64,000 bases of DNA from Roseomonas sp. GTDB taxonomy: Bacteria; Pseudomonadota; Alphaproteobacteria; Acetobacterales; Acetobacteraceae. Position 1 is the first letter of the stretch; each line of letters begins with the position of its first letter. The translations under genes were made by a program, and so were the position numbers. The stretch lies in the NCBI GenBank assembly GCA_020249145.1, contig JADCGF010000004.1:1-64000 (forward strand), read 5' to 3'. The notes under the pieces are model-generated. The model saw nothing but the letters and a program-made list of their open reading frames with translations, did no database searches and was not told the origin of the DNA. Positions 45,944 to 55,200 of this stretch are shown in pieces.

Positions 45944-47092
45944 ATGGCAAAACGCGATTATTACGAAGTTCTCGGCGTCGCGCGCGATGCGGGCGAGGAT
46001 GATCTCAAGAAAGCCTATCGCAAGCTCGCGATGCAATGGCACCCTGATCGCAATCAGGGCAATACAGAGGCCGAAGCCAAGTTCAAGGAATTGAATGAGG
46101 CTTATGATGTGCTGAAGGATGCCGAAAAGCGCGCGGCCTATGACCGCTTTGGTCATGCCGCCTTTGAACAGGGCGGGCCTGGTGGCGGCGGTGGCGGCGG
46201 TGGTCCCTTTGGCGGCGGCGGTTTTGAGGATATTTTTGAGGAAATGTTCGGCCGCTTCGGCGGCGGCGGGCGTGGGCAGCGCGCGGCGGCGGGCCGCGGT
46301 TCTGATTTGCGCACGCAGGTGGAGGTTTCGCTGGAAGAAGCCTTTGCTGGGGCGAAGAAGACCATCCGCTTCGCGACCAGCGTTTCCTGTGAGGCTTGTA
46401 AGGGCGTTGGTGCTGAAGGTGGCGCGGCATCTGGCGTGCAAACCTGCGGCACCTGCCAGGGCAGCGGGAAGGTCAGGGCGCAGCAGGGGTTTTTCCTGGT
46501 GGAGCGCACTTGCCCAACCTGCGGCGGCGCGGGACGAACCATCAAGAACCCGTGCAAGATTTGCCGTGGTTCCGGGCGCGTGCAGCGCGAACGCAGCCTG
46601 AATGTCTCGGTGCCTGCCGGCGTTGATGATGGCACGCGCATCCGCCTGAGCGGTGAGGGTGAGGCCGGGCAGCGCGGCGCGCCGGCGGGTGATCTTTATG
46701 TGGATATCGCGGTCAGGCCGCATCCGATCTTTCAGCGCGATGGCGCAAATATTCTGGTGCGCGTGCCGCTGCGCATGACGCAGGCCGCGATGGGTGGCCA
46801 TGTGGAAGTGCCGAGCATTGATGGCGGGCGCGCCAAGGTGACCATCCCGGCCGGCACGCAGACCGGCGATCAATTCCGCCTGCGCGGCAAGGGTTTTTCC
46901 GTTCTGCGGTCCGCCGCGCGCGGCGATATGTATGTCCAGGTCATGGTGGAAACGCCGCAAAACCTTTCACCGAAGCAGCGCGAATTGCTGGAGCAATTCG
47001 AAGCCGAGGCCGAAAAGGGTGGCCGCACCAGCCCGGAAAGCGAGGGCTTCTTCGCCAAGGTGAAGGAGTTTTGGGACGGGTTGGGGCGGTAG
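45944..47092 (+). CDS. dnaJ: Chaperone DnaJ (Hsp40)
   Basis: The 382-residue co-chaperone has a J domain ([20 protein letters not shown], with HPD in WHPDRNQG), a G/F-rich region (about 75-110), four zinc-finger repeats ([32 protein letters not shown]; about 148-215), and a C-terminal substrate-binding domain. It is a full-length class A DnaJ. The gene follows dnaK and ends 45 bases from the convergent COG0523 gene. Confidence 0.98.
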   Translation: MAKRDYYEVLGVARDAGEDDLKKAYRKLAMQWHPDRNQGNTEAEAKFKELNEAYDVLKDAEKRAAYDRFGHAAFEQGGPGGGGGGGGPFGGGGFEDIFEEMFGRFGGGGRGQRAAAGRGSDLRTQVEVSLEEAFAGAKKTIRFATSVSCEACKGVGAEGGAASGVQTCGTCQGSGKVRAQQGFFLVERTCPTCGGAGRTIKNPCKICRGSGRVQRERSLNVSVPAGVDDGTRIRLSGEGEAGQRGAPAGDLYVDIAVRPHPIFQRDGANILVRVPLRMTQAAMGGHVEVPSIDGGRAKVTIPAGTQTGDQFRLRGKGFSVLRSAARGDMYVQVMVETPQNLSPKQRELLEQFEAEAEKGGRTSPESEGFFAKVKEFWDGLGR

Positions 47093-47107
47093 GGGCTTTG
47101 TCCTGTC

Positions 47108-47129
47108 GCGCGGAGGTGTTCTGCCGCGC
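47108..47129. terminator. Weak hairpin between dnaJ and the COG0523 gene
   Basis: GCGCGG and CCGCGC pair around a 10-base loop in the convergent gap. It could end both transcripts, but the stem is short and no T-run follows. Confidence 0.3.
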
Positions 47130-47137
47130 TTCGGGTT

Positions 47138-48340
47138 TCAAGCCTCTCGCCACGCTGGGAAAGGATCTGGTAGGCGCGCCCAGACGCGCGGACCCGCCCG
47201 CCATTCCTCGTCTGTCAGCAATGTTGTCTGGAGCTCTTGGCGCAGCTCCGTCTCATTCATGCCAATGCCGATGAAGACGATTTCCTGACGGCGGTCGCCA
47301 TGCGGTTCTTGCCAATTCGCTTCGATCGTGGCGCGCCAGGCGGGATCATCCGGCCAACGAGAAGCCGGCTGAGCGGCCCACCAAAATCCAGCGGCTTCAT
47401 GGCGGCCAACGGAACCCGCCAATTGCCATTCTCCTGCCCAGGGCATGCGCGTCGCCAGCCAGAAAAACCCCTTGGCGCGCACCACGCCCGGAAGGTCGCC
47501 TTCAATGAAACGCTTGAAGCGTTCCGGATGCACCGGGCGGCGCGCACGCCACACAAAATTGGTGATGCCGAATTCAACGCTTTCGGGCAGGTGTTCCCCT
47601 GAAAGCGCCTTGATCCAGCCTGCGGAACGGCGCGCCGCATCAAAATCAAAGCGCCCGGTGTGAAGGATATGGCCAAGCGGCACCGCCCCCTTGGTGCAGC
47701 CAAGGATTTCCGCATTGGGGTTGAATGTGGCGAGCAGCGCGGCCAGGCGACCCAATTCCGCCTCGCTCACCAAATCCTGCTTATTGACGATGATGACATC
47801 GGCAAATTCAATCTGTTCAATCAGCAAATCCACCAGCAGGCGGGTATCTTCCGGACCCGCGCTTTCGCCCCGCGCGGCGAGGCGGTCCGCGCTGCCGTAA
47901 TCGCGCAGGAAGCTTTGCGCATCAACCACTGTCACCATGGTATCAAGCCGCGCAACATCGCCAAGACTGAAGCCATCCTCAGTACGGAAATCAAAGGTTG
48001 CCGCCACGGGCATGGGTTCGCTGATGCCGGTGCTTTCGATCAGCAGGGCATCAAACCGGCCTTCGGCAGCAAGCTTGGTCACTTCCTGCATCAAATCCTC
48101 TCGCAAGGTGCAGCAGATGCAGCCATTGGACATTTCAACCAGCTTTTCTTCGGTGCGGGAAAGCGTGCCAGCATTGCCGACCAAGGCTGCGTCTATATTC
48201 ACCTCACTCATGTCATTCACAATCACCGCCACGCGCTTGCCTTCACGATTGGCCAGCACGTGATTGAGCAGCGTGGTCTTGCCTGCACCAAGGAAGCCGG
48301 AAAGCACCGTCACAGGCAGTCTTTTGTCCATCGCATTCAT
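47138..48340 (-). CDS. COG0523/CobW-family GTPase, putative zinc metallochaperone
   Basis: The 400-residue GTPase has the P-loop [11 protein letters not shown] at residue 15, the metal-binding CxCC motif in [11 protein letters not shown] near residue 72, switch motif '[11 protein letters not shown]' and the NKQD base motif (IIVNKQDLV) near 180. The C-terminal CobW domain follows. Members of this branch deliver zinc to apo-enzymes under zinc starvation (ZagA/ZigA-like). It is the last gene of an operon with znuA and DUF1826 under a likely Zur site, which supports the zinc role over cobalt. It overlaps the DUF1826 gene by 4 bases. Confidence 0.9.
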   Translation of the reverse strand: MNAMDKRLPVTVLSGFLGAGKTTLLNHVLANREGKRVAVIVNDMSEVNIDAALVGNAGTLSRTEEKLVEMSNGCICCTLREDLMQEVTKLAAEGRFDALLIESTGISEPMPVAATFDFRTEDGFSLGDVARLDTMVTVVDAQSFLRDYGSADRLAARGESAGPEDTRLLVDLLIEQIEFADVIIVNKQDLVSEAELGRLAALLATFNPNAEILGCTKGAVPLGHILHTGRFDFDAARRSAGWIKALSGEHLPESVEFGITNFVWRARRPVHPERFKRFIEGDLPGVVRAKGFFWLATRMPWAGEWQLAGSVGRHEAAGFWWAAQPASRWPDDPAWRATIEANWQEPHGDRRQEIVFIGIGMNETELRQELQTTLLTDEEWRAGPRVWARLPDPFPAWREA

Positions 48341-48969
48341 GGCAGGAACCCCGGTTCATCAATACAAAACAGCAATCGGCGCCGGCGGCTTTCCGACAAA
48401 TGGGAAACGGGCGGGGAGCGGTGTAGGCAAGCATCGCCAAGCGCTGCCGGATGGGCGCGGCCTTTTACCAGCGCCACGGCGCAGCTTGGGATTTGGTGCG
48501 GCGCGCGGCATTGCGGCCCACACATTGTAAACTGCGTGCCCGGGCCATGATAAGTGCAAAGCAGGCGCAGCCTGACTGCATCGCAATGAAAGCGCCGGCA
48601 GGAGTCATCATTCACACCCGCAAGGCTCGCACGGATTTCCGATTGCTGCGTGAGGGTTGCGAAAAACCGCCCAAGCAGCAGCATATCCGACAGCAAAGCG
48701 GCGGAAGCCGGGGCTGGCAATTCCTGCACCATCTGATCCACCACATCTTCAGGGCTGCCGCGGCCAATGGCGCCAAAGGGCAGGTGCTGCAACAAGGTAC
48801 CGATTTCAGCCTTCCAATTGGAAGGCATTGGCCTCAGCCAAATCGCCAGCGCCACATCGGGGCGGAAAATCTCGAACAGGACATTTTCATCGCGACTGCT
48901 GATGGCGCTTGGGCAAATCGGGCTCAGCGCATCGGCTTCTGGCGGGAAGACCTCACAAACGAAGCTCAT
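48337..48969 (-). CDS. DUF1826-type protein
   Basis: This 210-residue protein matches what I recall as DUF1826: '[27 protein letters not shown]' (here split) near residue 120, 'ALVKGRAHP' and the end '[13 protein letters not shown]'. Several His, Cys and Asp residues in that core could bind a metal. The function is not known. Genes of this kind are often found with zinc-starvation genes, and here it lies between an outer-membrane protein and the COG0523 GTPase. The ATG at 48969 gives a sensible N-terminus. Confidence 0.8.
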   Translation of the reverse strand: MSFVCEVFPPEADALSPICPSAISSRDENVLFEIFRPDVALAIWLRPMPSNWKAEIGTLLQHLPFGAIGRGSPEDVVDQMVQELPAPASAALLSDMLLLGRFFATLTQQSEIRASLAGVNDDSCRRFHCDAVRLRLLCTYHGPGTQFTMCGPQCRAPHQIPSCAVALVKGRAHPAALGDACLHRSPPVSHLSESRRRRLLFCIDEPGFLP

Positions 48970-48982
48970 GCTGCGGCTCTCG

Positions 48983-50179
48983 TTAAAACCCGCCGCGCCA
49001 GGAAAGCCGCGCCAGCACCGCATGGGTTGTGCCGAGCTGGCCGGAATCCTCGATCAACTGCCGACCATATTGGTAGCCAACATCAAGCCCGAAGCCATGG
49101 CCGATATCGCGCCCGATGGACGCTTCCAGATAGTTTTCCGTGGGCAGCGTATCCACGCTTCGCTTGCGCTGATCGCGCTGCCAGGCCAGCGTGCCACGCC
49201 AATCATTGATGCGATGCTGCGCGCCGAGTGTCGTGAAGTTGCGCCGCTCAGCAATGGTGGTTTCTTCGCCGGTATCGGTTTCAAAGCGTGGTCGGCCATC
49301 GGCATTGCGGAATTGCACCGCTTCGGCGAAGAACAGCGTGCGATGCGCGGCTGACCAGCGCTGTTCATAGCGGAGCGCAGCGGAATAGCCCCATTCGCGC
49401 GCTGTCCCGTCTTCCTTGGCCGCGCCGCGGGAGACCAGCGAAAGCTGATAGGAAAGCCCTGGCGCAAAATCGAATTTATCGCCATCCAAAGACAGGGCGA
49501 AGCTATCCATCTGGCCGTTATTGGCAGGCCCCCCCTGCTGTTCTGTATTGCGATTATAGCGCTCATACCGCTCATCGCAGCAGCGCCGGCGCGTCAGCCA
49601 GGTTGAGGACAGGAAGGTCCGATCAAGTGTGAAGGCGGCGGCGGAAATGTCATGCTCACCAAAGCGTGGGTCCGAGAGGAAATTCCAGGTGCCGCCGATA
49701 CCCATGGCATCGCCAATCATCTGCACTTCATGGGCGCGTATGCGGGTCAGGATGCCGGGGAAATCATGATGCCCGCGACCGAAGGGGGCGACAAAGCGCC
49801 CACCATAAAGCGTGAGGGCATCATCCGGTTTCCATTCCGCGAAAAACGCTTCCAGGAAGGCGGATTGGCGACGAAAGCCGATCACGCCATCCATGGGGAA
49901 GCCGCCCAAAGCATCGCCTTCCCCGATTGGTTCAAACGCCACTACGGTTTGCAGCGAAAGCCCGGGCGCGATGTGAAAGCCGGTGGCGACTTCGCCGAAA
50001 AGATAAAGGCTTGTGCCGCGCCGGGCGGAATCCTTGGCGTTGAAGGTAGAAACGCTATAGAGACCGAGATCAGCCTCACCCGAAACATGCGGGGTGAAGC
50101 CCTGGGCCTGGGCGGTGGTCAGGGCGCCAAGGGTCGCAATTGCGCCGAAGGCCAGGTTGCGAAGGCTGGTCATGATCAT
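48983..50179 (-). CDS. Outer-membrane beta-barrel protein (porin-like) of the zinc operon
   Basis: The 398 residues begin with a signal peptide (TSLRNLAFGAIATLGALTTAQA core, cleaved near residue 26) and then show alternating beta-strand patterns with aromatic girdles, such as GLYSVSTFNAKD, LTLYGGRFVAPFGRG and YLEASIGRDIGHGFGLDVG, ending with an aromatic residue (SWRGGF). It is most likely a porin-type barrel. Its start overlaps the znuA stop (ATGA), so the two are coupled. It may help zinc or zinc-ligand uptake across the outer membrane; this is inferred only from the operon. Confidence 0.8.
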   Translation of the reverse strand: MIMTSLRNLAFGAIATLGALTTAQAQGFTPHVSGEADLGLYSVSTFNAKDSARRGTSLYLFGEVATGFHIAPGLSLQTVVAFEPIGEGDALGGFPMDGVIGFRRQSAFLEAFFAEWKPDDALTLYGGRFVAPFGRGHHDFPGILTRIRAHEVQMIGDAMGIGGTWNFLSDPRFGEHDISAAAFTLDRTFLSSTWLTRRRCCDERYERYNRNTEQQGGPANNGQMDSFALSLDGDKFDFAPGLSYQLSLVSRGAAKEDGTAREWGYSAALRYEQRWSAAHRTLFFAEAVQFRNADGRPRFETDTGEETTIAERRNFTTLGAQHRINDWRGTLAWQRDQRKRSVDTLPTENYLEASIGRDIGHGFGLDVGYQYGRQLIEDSGQLGTTHAVLARLSWRGGF

Positions 50180-51123
50180 GCGGCGTCCCCCCGCATCGCC
50201 GGCACCATCAGGGAAACATTGTGCCGGAACATGGCTTCATAGGTTGGTGCCGGGCCGGTCTCGGCAGAAAGCGCATCGGCAAAAAGCCGGCCACGCACAC
50301 GCAAGCCAGTTTCCTGCGCGATGCGTTGCAGCGTTGCCGGATTGGCCATGTTTTCCATGAAAAGCGCGGTGATGTTTTCTGCCCTGATCTGGCGGATCAG
50401 CCGCCCGACCTCCGCCGCTGAGGGCTCGGCTTCCGTGGAAACGCCTTGGGGGGCGAGGAAGCGCACGCCATAGGCTGCGCCGAAATAGCCGAAGGCATCA
50501 TGGCTGGTGACAATCTTCCGCCGCGCTGCCGGGACCTTGGCGATTTCTGCGCGCACCCATTGGTCCAACGCCGCAAGCCGCGCGGCATAGGCTTCCGCAT
50601 TGCGGCGATACAGCGCCTCACCACCCGGATCGGCGGCGATCAGCCCAGCGGTGATGTTGCGGATGTAGTGCTGCGCCAGTCCTAAATCCTGCCAGGCATG
50701 CGGGTCCGGCACCTGGCGCGGCCCGACACTGTGATTATGCCGCCGCCCTACCCCGCCATGATCATGGCCGTGATGGCCATGGGCTTCCATCATGCGGGGC
50801 GTGATGCCCTCGGTCGTGGTGACCAACCGCCCCTTGAAGCCAGAGGACCGGATCATGCGGTCCAGCCAGCCTTCAAAGCCTAGCCCGTTGCGAATGACAA
50901 TCGCCGCATTGGTCAGCGCCGCAGCATCGGAAGGCTTGGGCTGAAAGCCATGCGCATCAACATCCGCCCCGGCAATGGCACGAAGCGCGATGCGATCCCC
51001 GCCGATCTGGCGCGTCATATCCGCCAGGATGGAGAAGGAAGCCACCACCGAGGGCCTTTGCTGGGCCAGGGCGGGCCTGACCAGCAGCAGAGCGGGGGAG
51101 CAAAGCAAGGCGCGACGAAGCAT
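50176..51123 (-). CDS. znuA: Zinc ABC transporter substrate-binding protein (ZnuA-like)
   Basis: The 315-residue protein of the cluster A-I metal-binding family has a signal peptide (LRRALLCSPALLLVRPALAQ), the ligand His in DAHGFQPKPSD, a His-rich loop near residues 113-133 (HGHHGHDH), PDPHAW, and TSHDAFGYF, and a D/E region near the end. The His loop is the usual mark of a zinc rather than manganese binding protein. The permease and ATPase genes znuB and znuC are not next to it, so they must lie elsewhere. It is the first gene of the operon below the palindromic site. Confidence 0.93.
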   Translation of the reverse strand: MLRRALLCSPALLLVRPALAQQRPSVVASFSILADMTRQIGGDRIALRAIAGADVDAHGFQPKPSDAAALTNAAIVIRNGLGFEGWLDRMIRSSGFKGRLVTTTEGITPRMMEAHGHHGHDHGGVGRRHNHSVGPRQVPDPHAWQDLGLAQHYIRNITAGLIAADPGGEALYRRNAEAYAARLAALDQWVRAEIAKVPAARRKIVTSHDAFGYFGAAYGVRFLAPQGVSTEAEPSAAEVGRLIRQIRAENITALFMENMANPATLQRIAQETGLRVRGRLFADALSAETGPAPTYEAMFRHNVSLMVPAMRGDAA

Positions 51124-51147
51124 GAGGTGGGGCCTTCGGGCTAGATG

Positions 51148-51172
51148 TAGAATGTTATAATGTTACATTTCT
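51148..51172. promoter_or_regulatory. Zur-like palindrome over two divergent promoters
   Basis: AATGT at 51151-51155 and ACATT at 51165-51169 form an imperfect palindrome centred on 51160, with AT-rich bases between, resembling alphaproteobacterial Zur boxes. It covers a TATAAT (51156-51161) for the plus-strand arsR gene. On the minus strand a perfect TTGACA (51184-51179) lies 19 bases before TATAAC, which serves znuA. Zinc-dependent repression of both directions is likely. Confidence 0.75.
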
Positions 51173-51226
51173 CTCCTCTGTCAAGCTGCCTTGGCCCGCC
51201 CCCGCGCAAGGGGTTAGAAGGTGGTC

Positions 51227-51592
51227 ATGAATGAGGTCTTGAGCCCCACCCGCGAAGCGGATAGCGCCACGCAGCTTGCGGAAAATGCCGCGCTGGCGGC
51301 GCGGCTTTTGCGTGCGCTGGCCAATGAAAGGCGGCTTTTGGTGCTGTGTGACCTGGTTGCGGCGGGCGAGAAATCAGTCAATGACCTCGCCGCCAGTGTC
51401 GGGCTTTCGCAATCCGCGCTGTCGCAGCATTTGGCGCTGATGCGCGATGAAGGGCTGGTGGCCACGCGCCGCGCGGGAACCGTTATCTATTATCGTCTGG
51501 CGGACCCGAAGGCCGAGGCAGTGCTGCAAACGCTGCACCGCCTATTTTGCGAAGCGCCGGTTCAGTCTGGCGGGGTTTCTTCGGGCGGGTAG
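51227..51592 (+). CDS. ArsR/SmtB-family transcriptional regulator
   Basis: The 121-residue winged-helix protein has the ArsR fold: 'LLRALANERRLLVLCDLVAAGEKS' (about 27-50) and the recognition helix LSQSALSQHLALMRDEGLV (about 63-81) and wing 'TRRAGTVIYYRLAD'. A single Cys occurs before the recognition helix (LCDLV), not the full CVCDLC motif of metal sensors, so the metal or ligand is unclear. The ATG at 51227 with GAAGG upstream is preferred to the GTG at 51221. It is divergent from znuA and its 3' end overlaps the VOC gene by 31 bases. Confidence 0.9.
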   Translation: MNEVLSPTREADSATQLAENAALAARLLRALANERRLLVLCDLVAAGEKSVNDLAASVGLSQSALSQHLALMRDEGLVATRRAGTVIYYRLADPKAEAVLQTLHRLFCEAPVQSGGVSSGG

Positions 51593-51966
51593 TTCAATTC
51601 CACCGCAACGCCATTCGGATCATGCAGGAAGATTTGCGTCTGCCGATCGCGCGGGATAACGCGCGCCGTATAGGTGACCTTGTGCTTGTCCAAATGCGCG
51701 CGCATGGCGGCAAGCCCGGTGCAGGAAAAGGCGATGTGATCCACCAGGCCCGTATGGCCAATTTTGCGTTCGGGTAGCCCTTCCTCACCCTGACGGTCGC
51801 CAATCAGATGAACGGTGGGGTTGTCACCGCAATAAAGCCAATAGCCTGGGAAGGTCAGCGGCGGGCGATAGCCCAGTTCAAGCCCCAGCACCTTCTCATA
51901 AAAATCCTTGGTGGCTTCCAGATCCACCGGACGAAGCGTGTAGTGGTTCAGACCTTGCAAGCCCAT
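51562..51966 (-). CDS. VOC-family (glyoxalase-like) protein
   Basis: The 134-residue metal-dependent fold protein has the glyoxalase/dioxygenase pattern: LNHYTLRPVDLEATKDFYEKVLGL (split) with His near residue 7, 'HLIG' and DHIAFSC in the middle, and 'QIFLHDPNGVAVELNYP' with Glu at the end. A His/His/Glu metal site is thus plausible. The reaction is not clear. It overlaps the end of the arsR-type gene on the opposite strand by 31 bases. It stands before a run of hairpins. Confidence 0.88.
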   Translation of the reverse strand: MGLQGLNHYTLRPVDLEATKDFYEKVLGLELGYRPPLTFPGYWLYCGDNPTVHLIGDRQGEEGLPERKIGHTGLVDHIAFSCTGLAAMRAHLDKHKVTYTARVIPRDRQTQIFLHDPNGVAVELNYPPEETPPD

Positions 51967-51992
51967 TTTCGTTTCCTCCGTTTTATAATACC

Positions 51993-52101
51993 GCGGATCG
52001 TGACCGATCCGCCCTCATACGCCGGCGCGCGCCTCCGCGCGCTTGGCTTCGCCGCATAAGCGGCGTCGCCCATTCGGGCTCGCGCCCGCCTAGGGCGGGC
52101 G
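51993..52101. repeat. Cluster of five GC-rich hairpins (extragenic palindromic element)
   Basis: Five short inverted repeats follow one another: 51993-52012 (8-base arms, loop TGAC), 52025-52042 (7, CCTC), 52050-52065 (6, ATAA), 52068-52079 (4, ATTC) and 52083-52101 (8, TAG). All loops are 3-4 bases. The element lies between two minus-strand genes and may end transcription, be a REP/BIME-like repeat or fold as one RNA. Confidence 0.65.
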
Positions 52102-52139
52102 TTAGCCTTTCTGACATGACCTCATTCTACTTCGGCGCC

Positions 52140-53342
52140 TTACAGGAAGCGCGCATGCGGCGTCTGCCCAAGCAGATGCTGGCCCACCGCTTCAAAATGC
52201 GCGCTGCGGCCCTGCACCTGTTGGCTGACCGCATGAATGTCGCGGAAGCGCCGCTCAAAGGGATTGTCTTCGAAAATCGCGGTTGAACCGGCTTCCTGAT
52301 AGACGGTCTCCACCACTTCACGGGACGTCTGGATCGCGAAGGTGGAAGCAAGGCGAATGGAAACCCGCTCATCATTCGTCATTTCAAGCCCGGCTTCGGC
52401 GCGCGGCCAGCATTCCCGCAGCGTCTCAAGCAACAGGCTTCGTGCGGAACGCCAACGTGCTTCGCAGCGCGCCACCAGGCTTTGAATCACATGGCTGTCG
52501 CGCATCGGGCGCGTGCTCGCCGCCGGGGTCTTGTCGGATGCGAGCTTGACGAAGGCATCAAGCGTCCCGCGGCAAATCCCAAGCGCCACGCCGGCAAAGC
52601 CAGCCGCATAGGCATGCGTGCTGGTGAAGTGATACAGCGTCCCGGCGGTTTGCCGATTGATCGGCAAATCACGCTGCACCGTGTAATCATCCGGCACGAA
52701 AAGATCCGTGACTTCATAAGTGTCGCTGCCGGTGCCGCGCAGGCCCATCACGCGCCAATTATCAGTGATCTTCGGCACTTCGCGCTTGAACAACATGGTG
52801 CGGTCAATCGGGTTGCCTTCCGCATCGGCGCGCAGCGATCCATCGCGTTCCACCACCTTGCAATGCCCGCCAAGCCAAGTGCAATGCCGGCTGCCGCTGG
52901 CAAAATGCCATTTGCCGGTCACGCGATAGCCGCCATCCACCACATAAGCGCGCGATGTCGGCCCCATGCCCCAGGCGAGCACAGCGCGCGGATCAGCGCC
53001 CCAAATCTCATAGGCAATTTCAGGCTTTAGATAAGCCGCCGCCATGGAGCAGCCGGAAGCCTGCCCGACGCACCAGGCGGTGCTGGCATCGGCGGCGGCG
53101 ATCACGATCTGCATTTGCACGAAATCCTGCAAAGGCACTTCCTCACCGCGGAAGGCCTGCGGCAGCAGGGTGCGGAACAGCGCGGCGCCATGCAGCGCAT
53201 CCAGCAATTCCTTGGGCAAGGCGCGGTCGCGTTCGATTTGGCTGGCATGGGCGGCGATGATGGGGGCGATACGCTGGGCCCGTTCCGCGGGCGCTTCGCC
53301 GCCGACATAGCGGGATTGGGTGATTTCCTGCGCTGCGCTCAT
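52140..53342 (-). CDS. Acyl-CoA dehydrogenase-like flavoprotein (group D flavin monooxygenase type)
   Basis: The 400-residue protein has the ACAD fold: 'IAPIIAAHASQIERDRALPKELLD', 'RVTGKWHFASGSRHCTW' and 'VFMGLRGTGSDTYEV'-like WRVMGLRGTGSDTYEVTDLFVP, with a type-2 C-terminal domain ending 'AVGQHLLGQ'. Such proteins (HpaB/DszC-like) use reduced flavin to hydroxylate substrates, or are ordinary dehydrogenases; the lack of a catalytic Glu in the usual place favours the monooxygenase group. GGGAGGAAG precedes the ATG at 53342. It is divergent from a TetR gene, which may control it. Confidence 0.85.
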   Translation of the reverse strand: MSAAQEITQSRYVGGEAPAERAQRIAPIIAAHASQIERDRALPKELLDALHGAALFRTLLPQAFRGEEVPLQDFVQMQIVIAAADASTAWCVGQASGCSMAAAYLKPEIAYEIWGADPRAVLAWGMGPTSRAYVVDGGYRVTGKWHFASGSRHCTWLGGHCKVVERDGSLRADAEGNPIDRTMLFKREVPKITDNWRVMGLRGTGSDTYEVTDLFVPDDYTVQRDLPINRQTAGTLYHFTSTHAYAAGFAGVALGICRGTLDAFVKLASDKTPAASTRPMRDSHVIQSLVARCEARWRSARSLLLETLRECWPRAEAGLEMTNDERVSIRLASTFAIQTSREVVETVYQEAGSTAIFEDNPFERRFRDIHAVSQQVQGRSAHFEAVGQHLLGQTPHARFL

Positions 53343-53533
53343 GCTAAGGCTTCCTCCCGCTTTCGGGCCGGCAGGCGCCATAGGGTCAAGGCGCTGTCTC
53401 GGCCCTGAATAAATCAGTCGCTTGACCAAATACCGCGAAGGGTGATTTTCGTCAATTCACGGGTTTTTGGTTGCCGTGCCCGCGAATCGGCCTAGATTGC
53501 CCATATCGGTCGCCTGACCAAGACCCGGAGCCC

Positions 53534-54220
53534 ATGACCAGCCTGCTCGCCCCGATTGACCCTTCAGCCAGTGTGCGTGACCGGATCCTGGATGTCGCGC
53601 AAATGCTCTTTGCCGATCATGGCTATACGGGGGCTTCCACCCGCGCCATTGCGCTTGCCGCCGGGGTCAATCTGGCGCAGCTCCATTATTACTTTGGGTC
53701 CAAGCGGGATTTGTTTCGCGCCGCCTATTTGCGTGGGGCGGAGCAGGTCACGGCGGCGCGGCGGCGGGCCTTGGATGGCGCCAAGGCCACCTGGCCCGAT
53801 GGTCGGATCCCGCTTGAAGTGCTGGTGCGCGCCTTCGTGACACCCTTCATGTTGAATGGCAAAACCCCCGAAGGCCGCGCCACCATGCGCATGCATGCCA
53901 GGCTGAACACGGAACCCGATGATATTTCAAGGGAAGTGCTCAGCACGGTCTATGACGATACGACGCTGGCTTATGTGGAAGCCTTCCGCGCGGTCTTGCC
54001 GCATCTGCCGCCTGAGGTGCTGTATTGGCGGCTCTATTTCATGATGGGGGCCTATCGCTACACGCTGCTGCGGTCTGGCCGGTTGGAAATGATGTCGCGC
54101 GGGGTTTGCGATTCGGGCGATTTCGACATGGCGGTGGAACAGATTCTGCCCTTTCTTTGCGCCGGGCTTTCCGCCCCGGCGCCGGCTGAAGCGGTCCCGC
54201 CTATCCTGCCAAAGCGCTGA
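53534..54220 (+). CDS. TetR/AcrR-family transcriptional regulator
   Basis: The 228-residue regulator has an N-terminal TetR DNA-binding domain: 'RDRILDVAQMLFADHGYTGASTRAIALAAGV' and the helix 'LAQLHYYFGSKRDLFRAAY' (about 30-62). The C-terminal ligand domain is helical. The ATG at 53534 follows GGAG. It faces away from the flavoprotein gene across a 191-base gap, so it likely controls that gene and perhaps itself. The gap contains two TGACCAA sequences (about 53424 and 53513). Its end is 2 bases from the convergent Bug gene. Confidence 0.9.
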   Translation: MTSLLAPIDPSASVRDRILDVAQMLFADHGYTGASTRAIALAAGVNLAQLHYYFGSKRDLFRAAYLRGAEQVTAARRRALDGAKATWPDGRIPLEVLVRAFVTPFMLNGKTPEGRATMRMHARLNTEPDDISREVLSTVYDDTTLAYVEAFRAVLPHLPPEVLYWRLYFMMGAYRYTLLRSGRLEMMSRGVCDSGDFDMAVEQILPFLCAGLSAPAPAEAVPPILPKR

Positions 54221-54222
54221 TT

Positions 54223-55200
54223 TTACTGGACAGCGATTTTCGAGACCTGGATCACTTCCCGCCAAATCGGCACTTCGCGGGCAACCCTGGCGCGGAGTTC
54301 CTCAGGCCCGCCGCCCACCACCGGGGCGCCGGCCTGCCGGTAGCGTTCCTGCACATCCGGGCGTTGCAGCACCTTCACCACCTCCCGCGCCAGCAATTCC
54401 ACGATGGGTGCCGGTGTCGCAGCCGGGGCGAAAAGCGCCAGGAAGGTTTCGGAATTCGCATCCTTGATGCCCAATTCTTCCTGGGTGGGCACATCAGGCA
54501 GATCAGCCGCGCGCGTCGCGCCAGTTTGCACAATGGCGCGCAATTCGCCTGAGCGAAGCTGCGCCATGACCGAACCTTGGGCCGCGCTGATCACCTGGGT
54601 GGTGCCGGCCAAGGCGGCTTGCGTCGCGGGGCCAGCGCCGCTGAAGGGCACGTGCTGCATTTCAAACCCGGCGCGCAGCTTCAGCAATTCGCCCGCCAGA
54701 TGCGGCGTGGTGCCTATCCCAGGGCTTGCATAGTTGAACTTGTCCGGGCTGGCCTTGGCCTGGGTGATCAGATCCTGAAGTGAGGCAATGCCGCGATTGG
54801 GCCTGACCGCAAGCACATTGGGGGAAGCGCCAAGCGTGCTGATGGGGGCGAAATCCCGGAAGGGATCATAGGGCGGGTTGCTGTAAAGGCTGGGGTTCAC
54901 CACGAAGGCGCTGGACGTGACCAGCAGCGTATAGCCATCCCCTGCCGCGCGGGCGACATGGCCAATGCCGATATTGGCCCCAGCGCCGCCGCGATTCTCG
55001 ATCACGACCGGGCGGCCCAAAGCCTCACTCAGCGGCGGGGCCAGAATGCGGGCCAGGATATCGGTGGCACCACCGGGCGGAAAACTCACCACCAGCGTGA
55101 TGGCGCGTTCCGGAAAGGCAGCATGCGCGGGGCGGAGTGGCAGTAGCGCAGCCGTGGCGCCGACCAAAAGCGCCGCGCGGCGGGGGATGTTATGCTTCAT
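54223..55200 (-). CDS. Bug/TctC-family substrate-binding protein
   Basis: This 325-residue periplasmic protein has a signal peptide (PRRAALLVGATAALLPLRPAHA), then FPERAITLVVSFPPGGATDI, 'GRPVVIENRGGAGANIGIGHVA' (split in the family pattern) and 'DVPTQEELGI'. It belongs to the same family as the protein at 3377-4348 but is only loosely similar to it. No TctA/TctB genes are adjacent. It is transcribed away from the atp operon, with a 242-base gap that includes both promoters. Ligand unknown. Confidence 0.93.
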   Translation of the reverse strand: MKHNIPRRAALLVGATAALLPLRPAHAAFPERAITLVVSFPPGGATDILARILAPPLSEALGRPVVIENRGGAGANIGIGHVARAAGDGYTLLVTSSAFVVNPSLYSNPPYDPFRDFAPISTLGASPNVLAVRPNRGIASLQDLITQAKASPDKFNYASPGIGTTPHLAGELLKLRAGFEMQHVPFSGAGPATQAALAGTTQVISAAQGSVMAQLRSGELRAIVQTGATRAADLPDVPTQEELGIKDANSETFLALFAPAATPAPIVELLAREVVKVLQRPDVQERYRQAGAPVVGGGPEELRARVAREVPIWREVIQVSKIAVQ

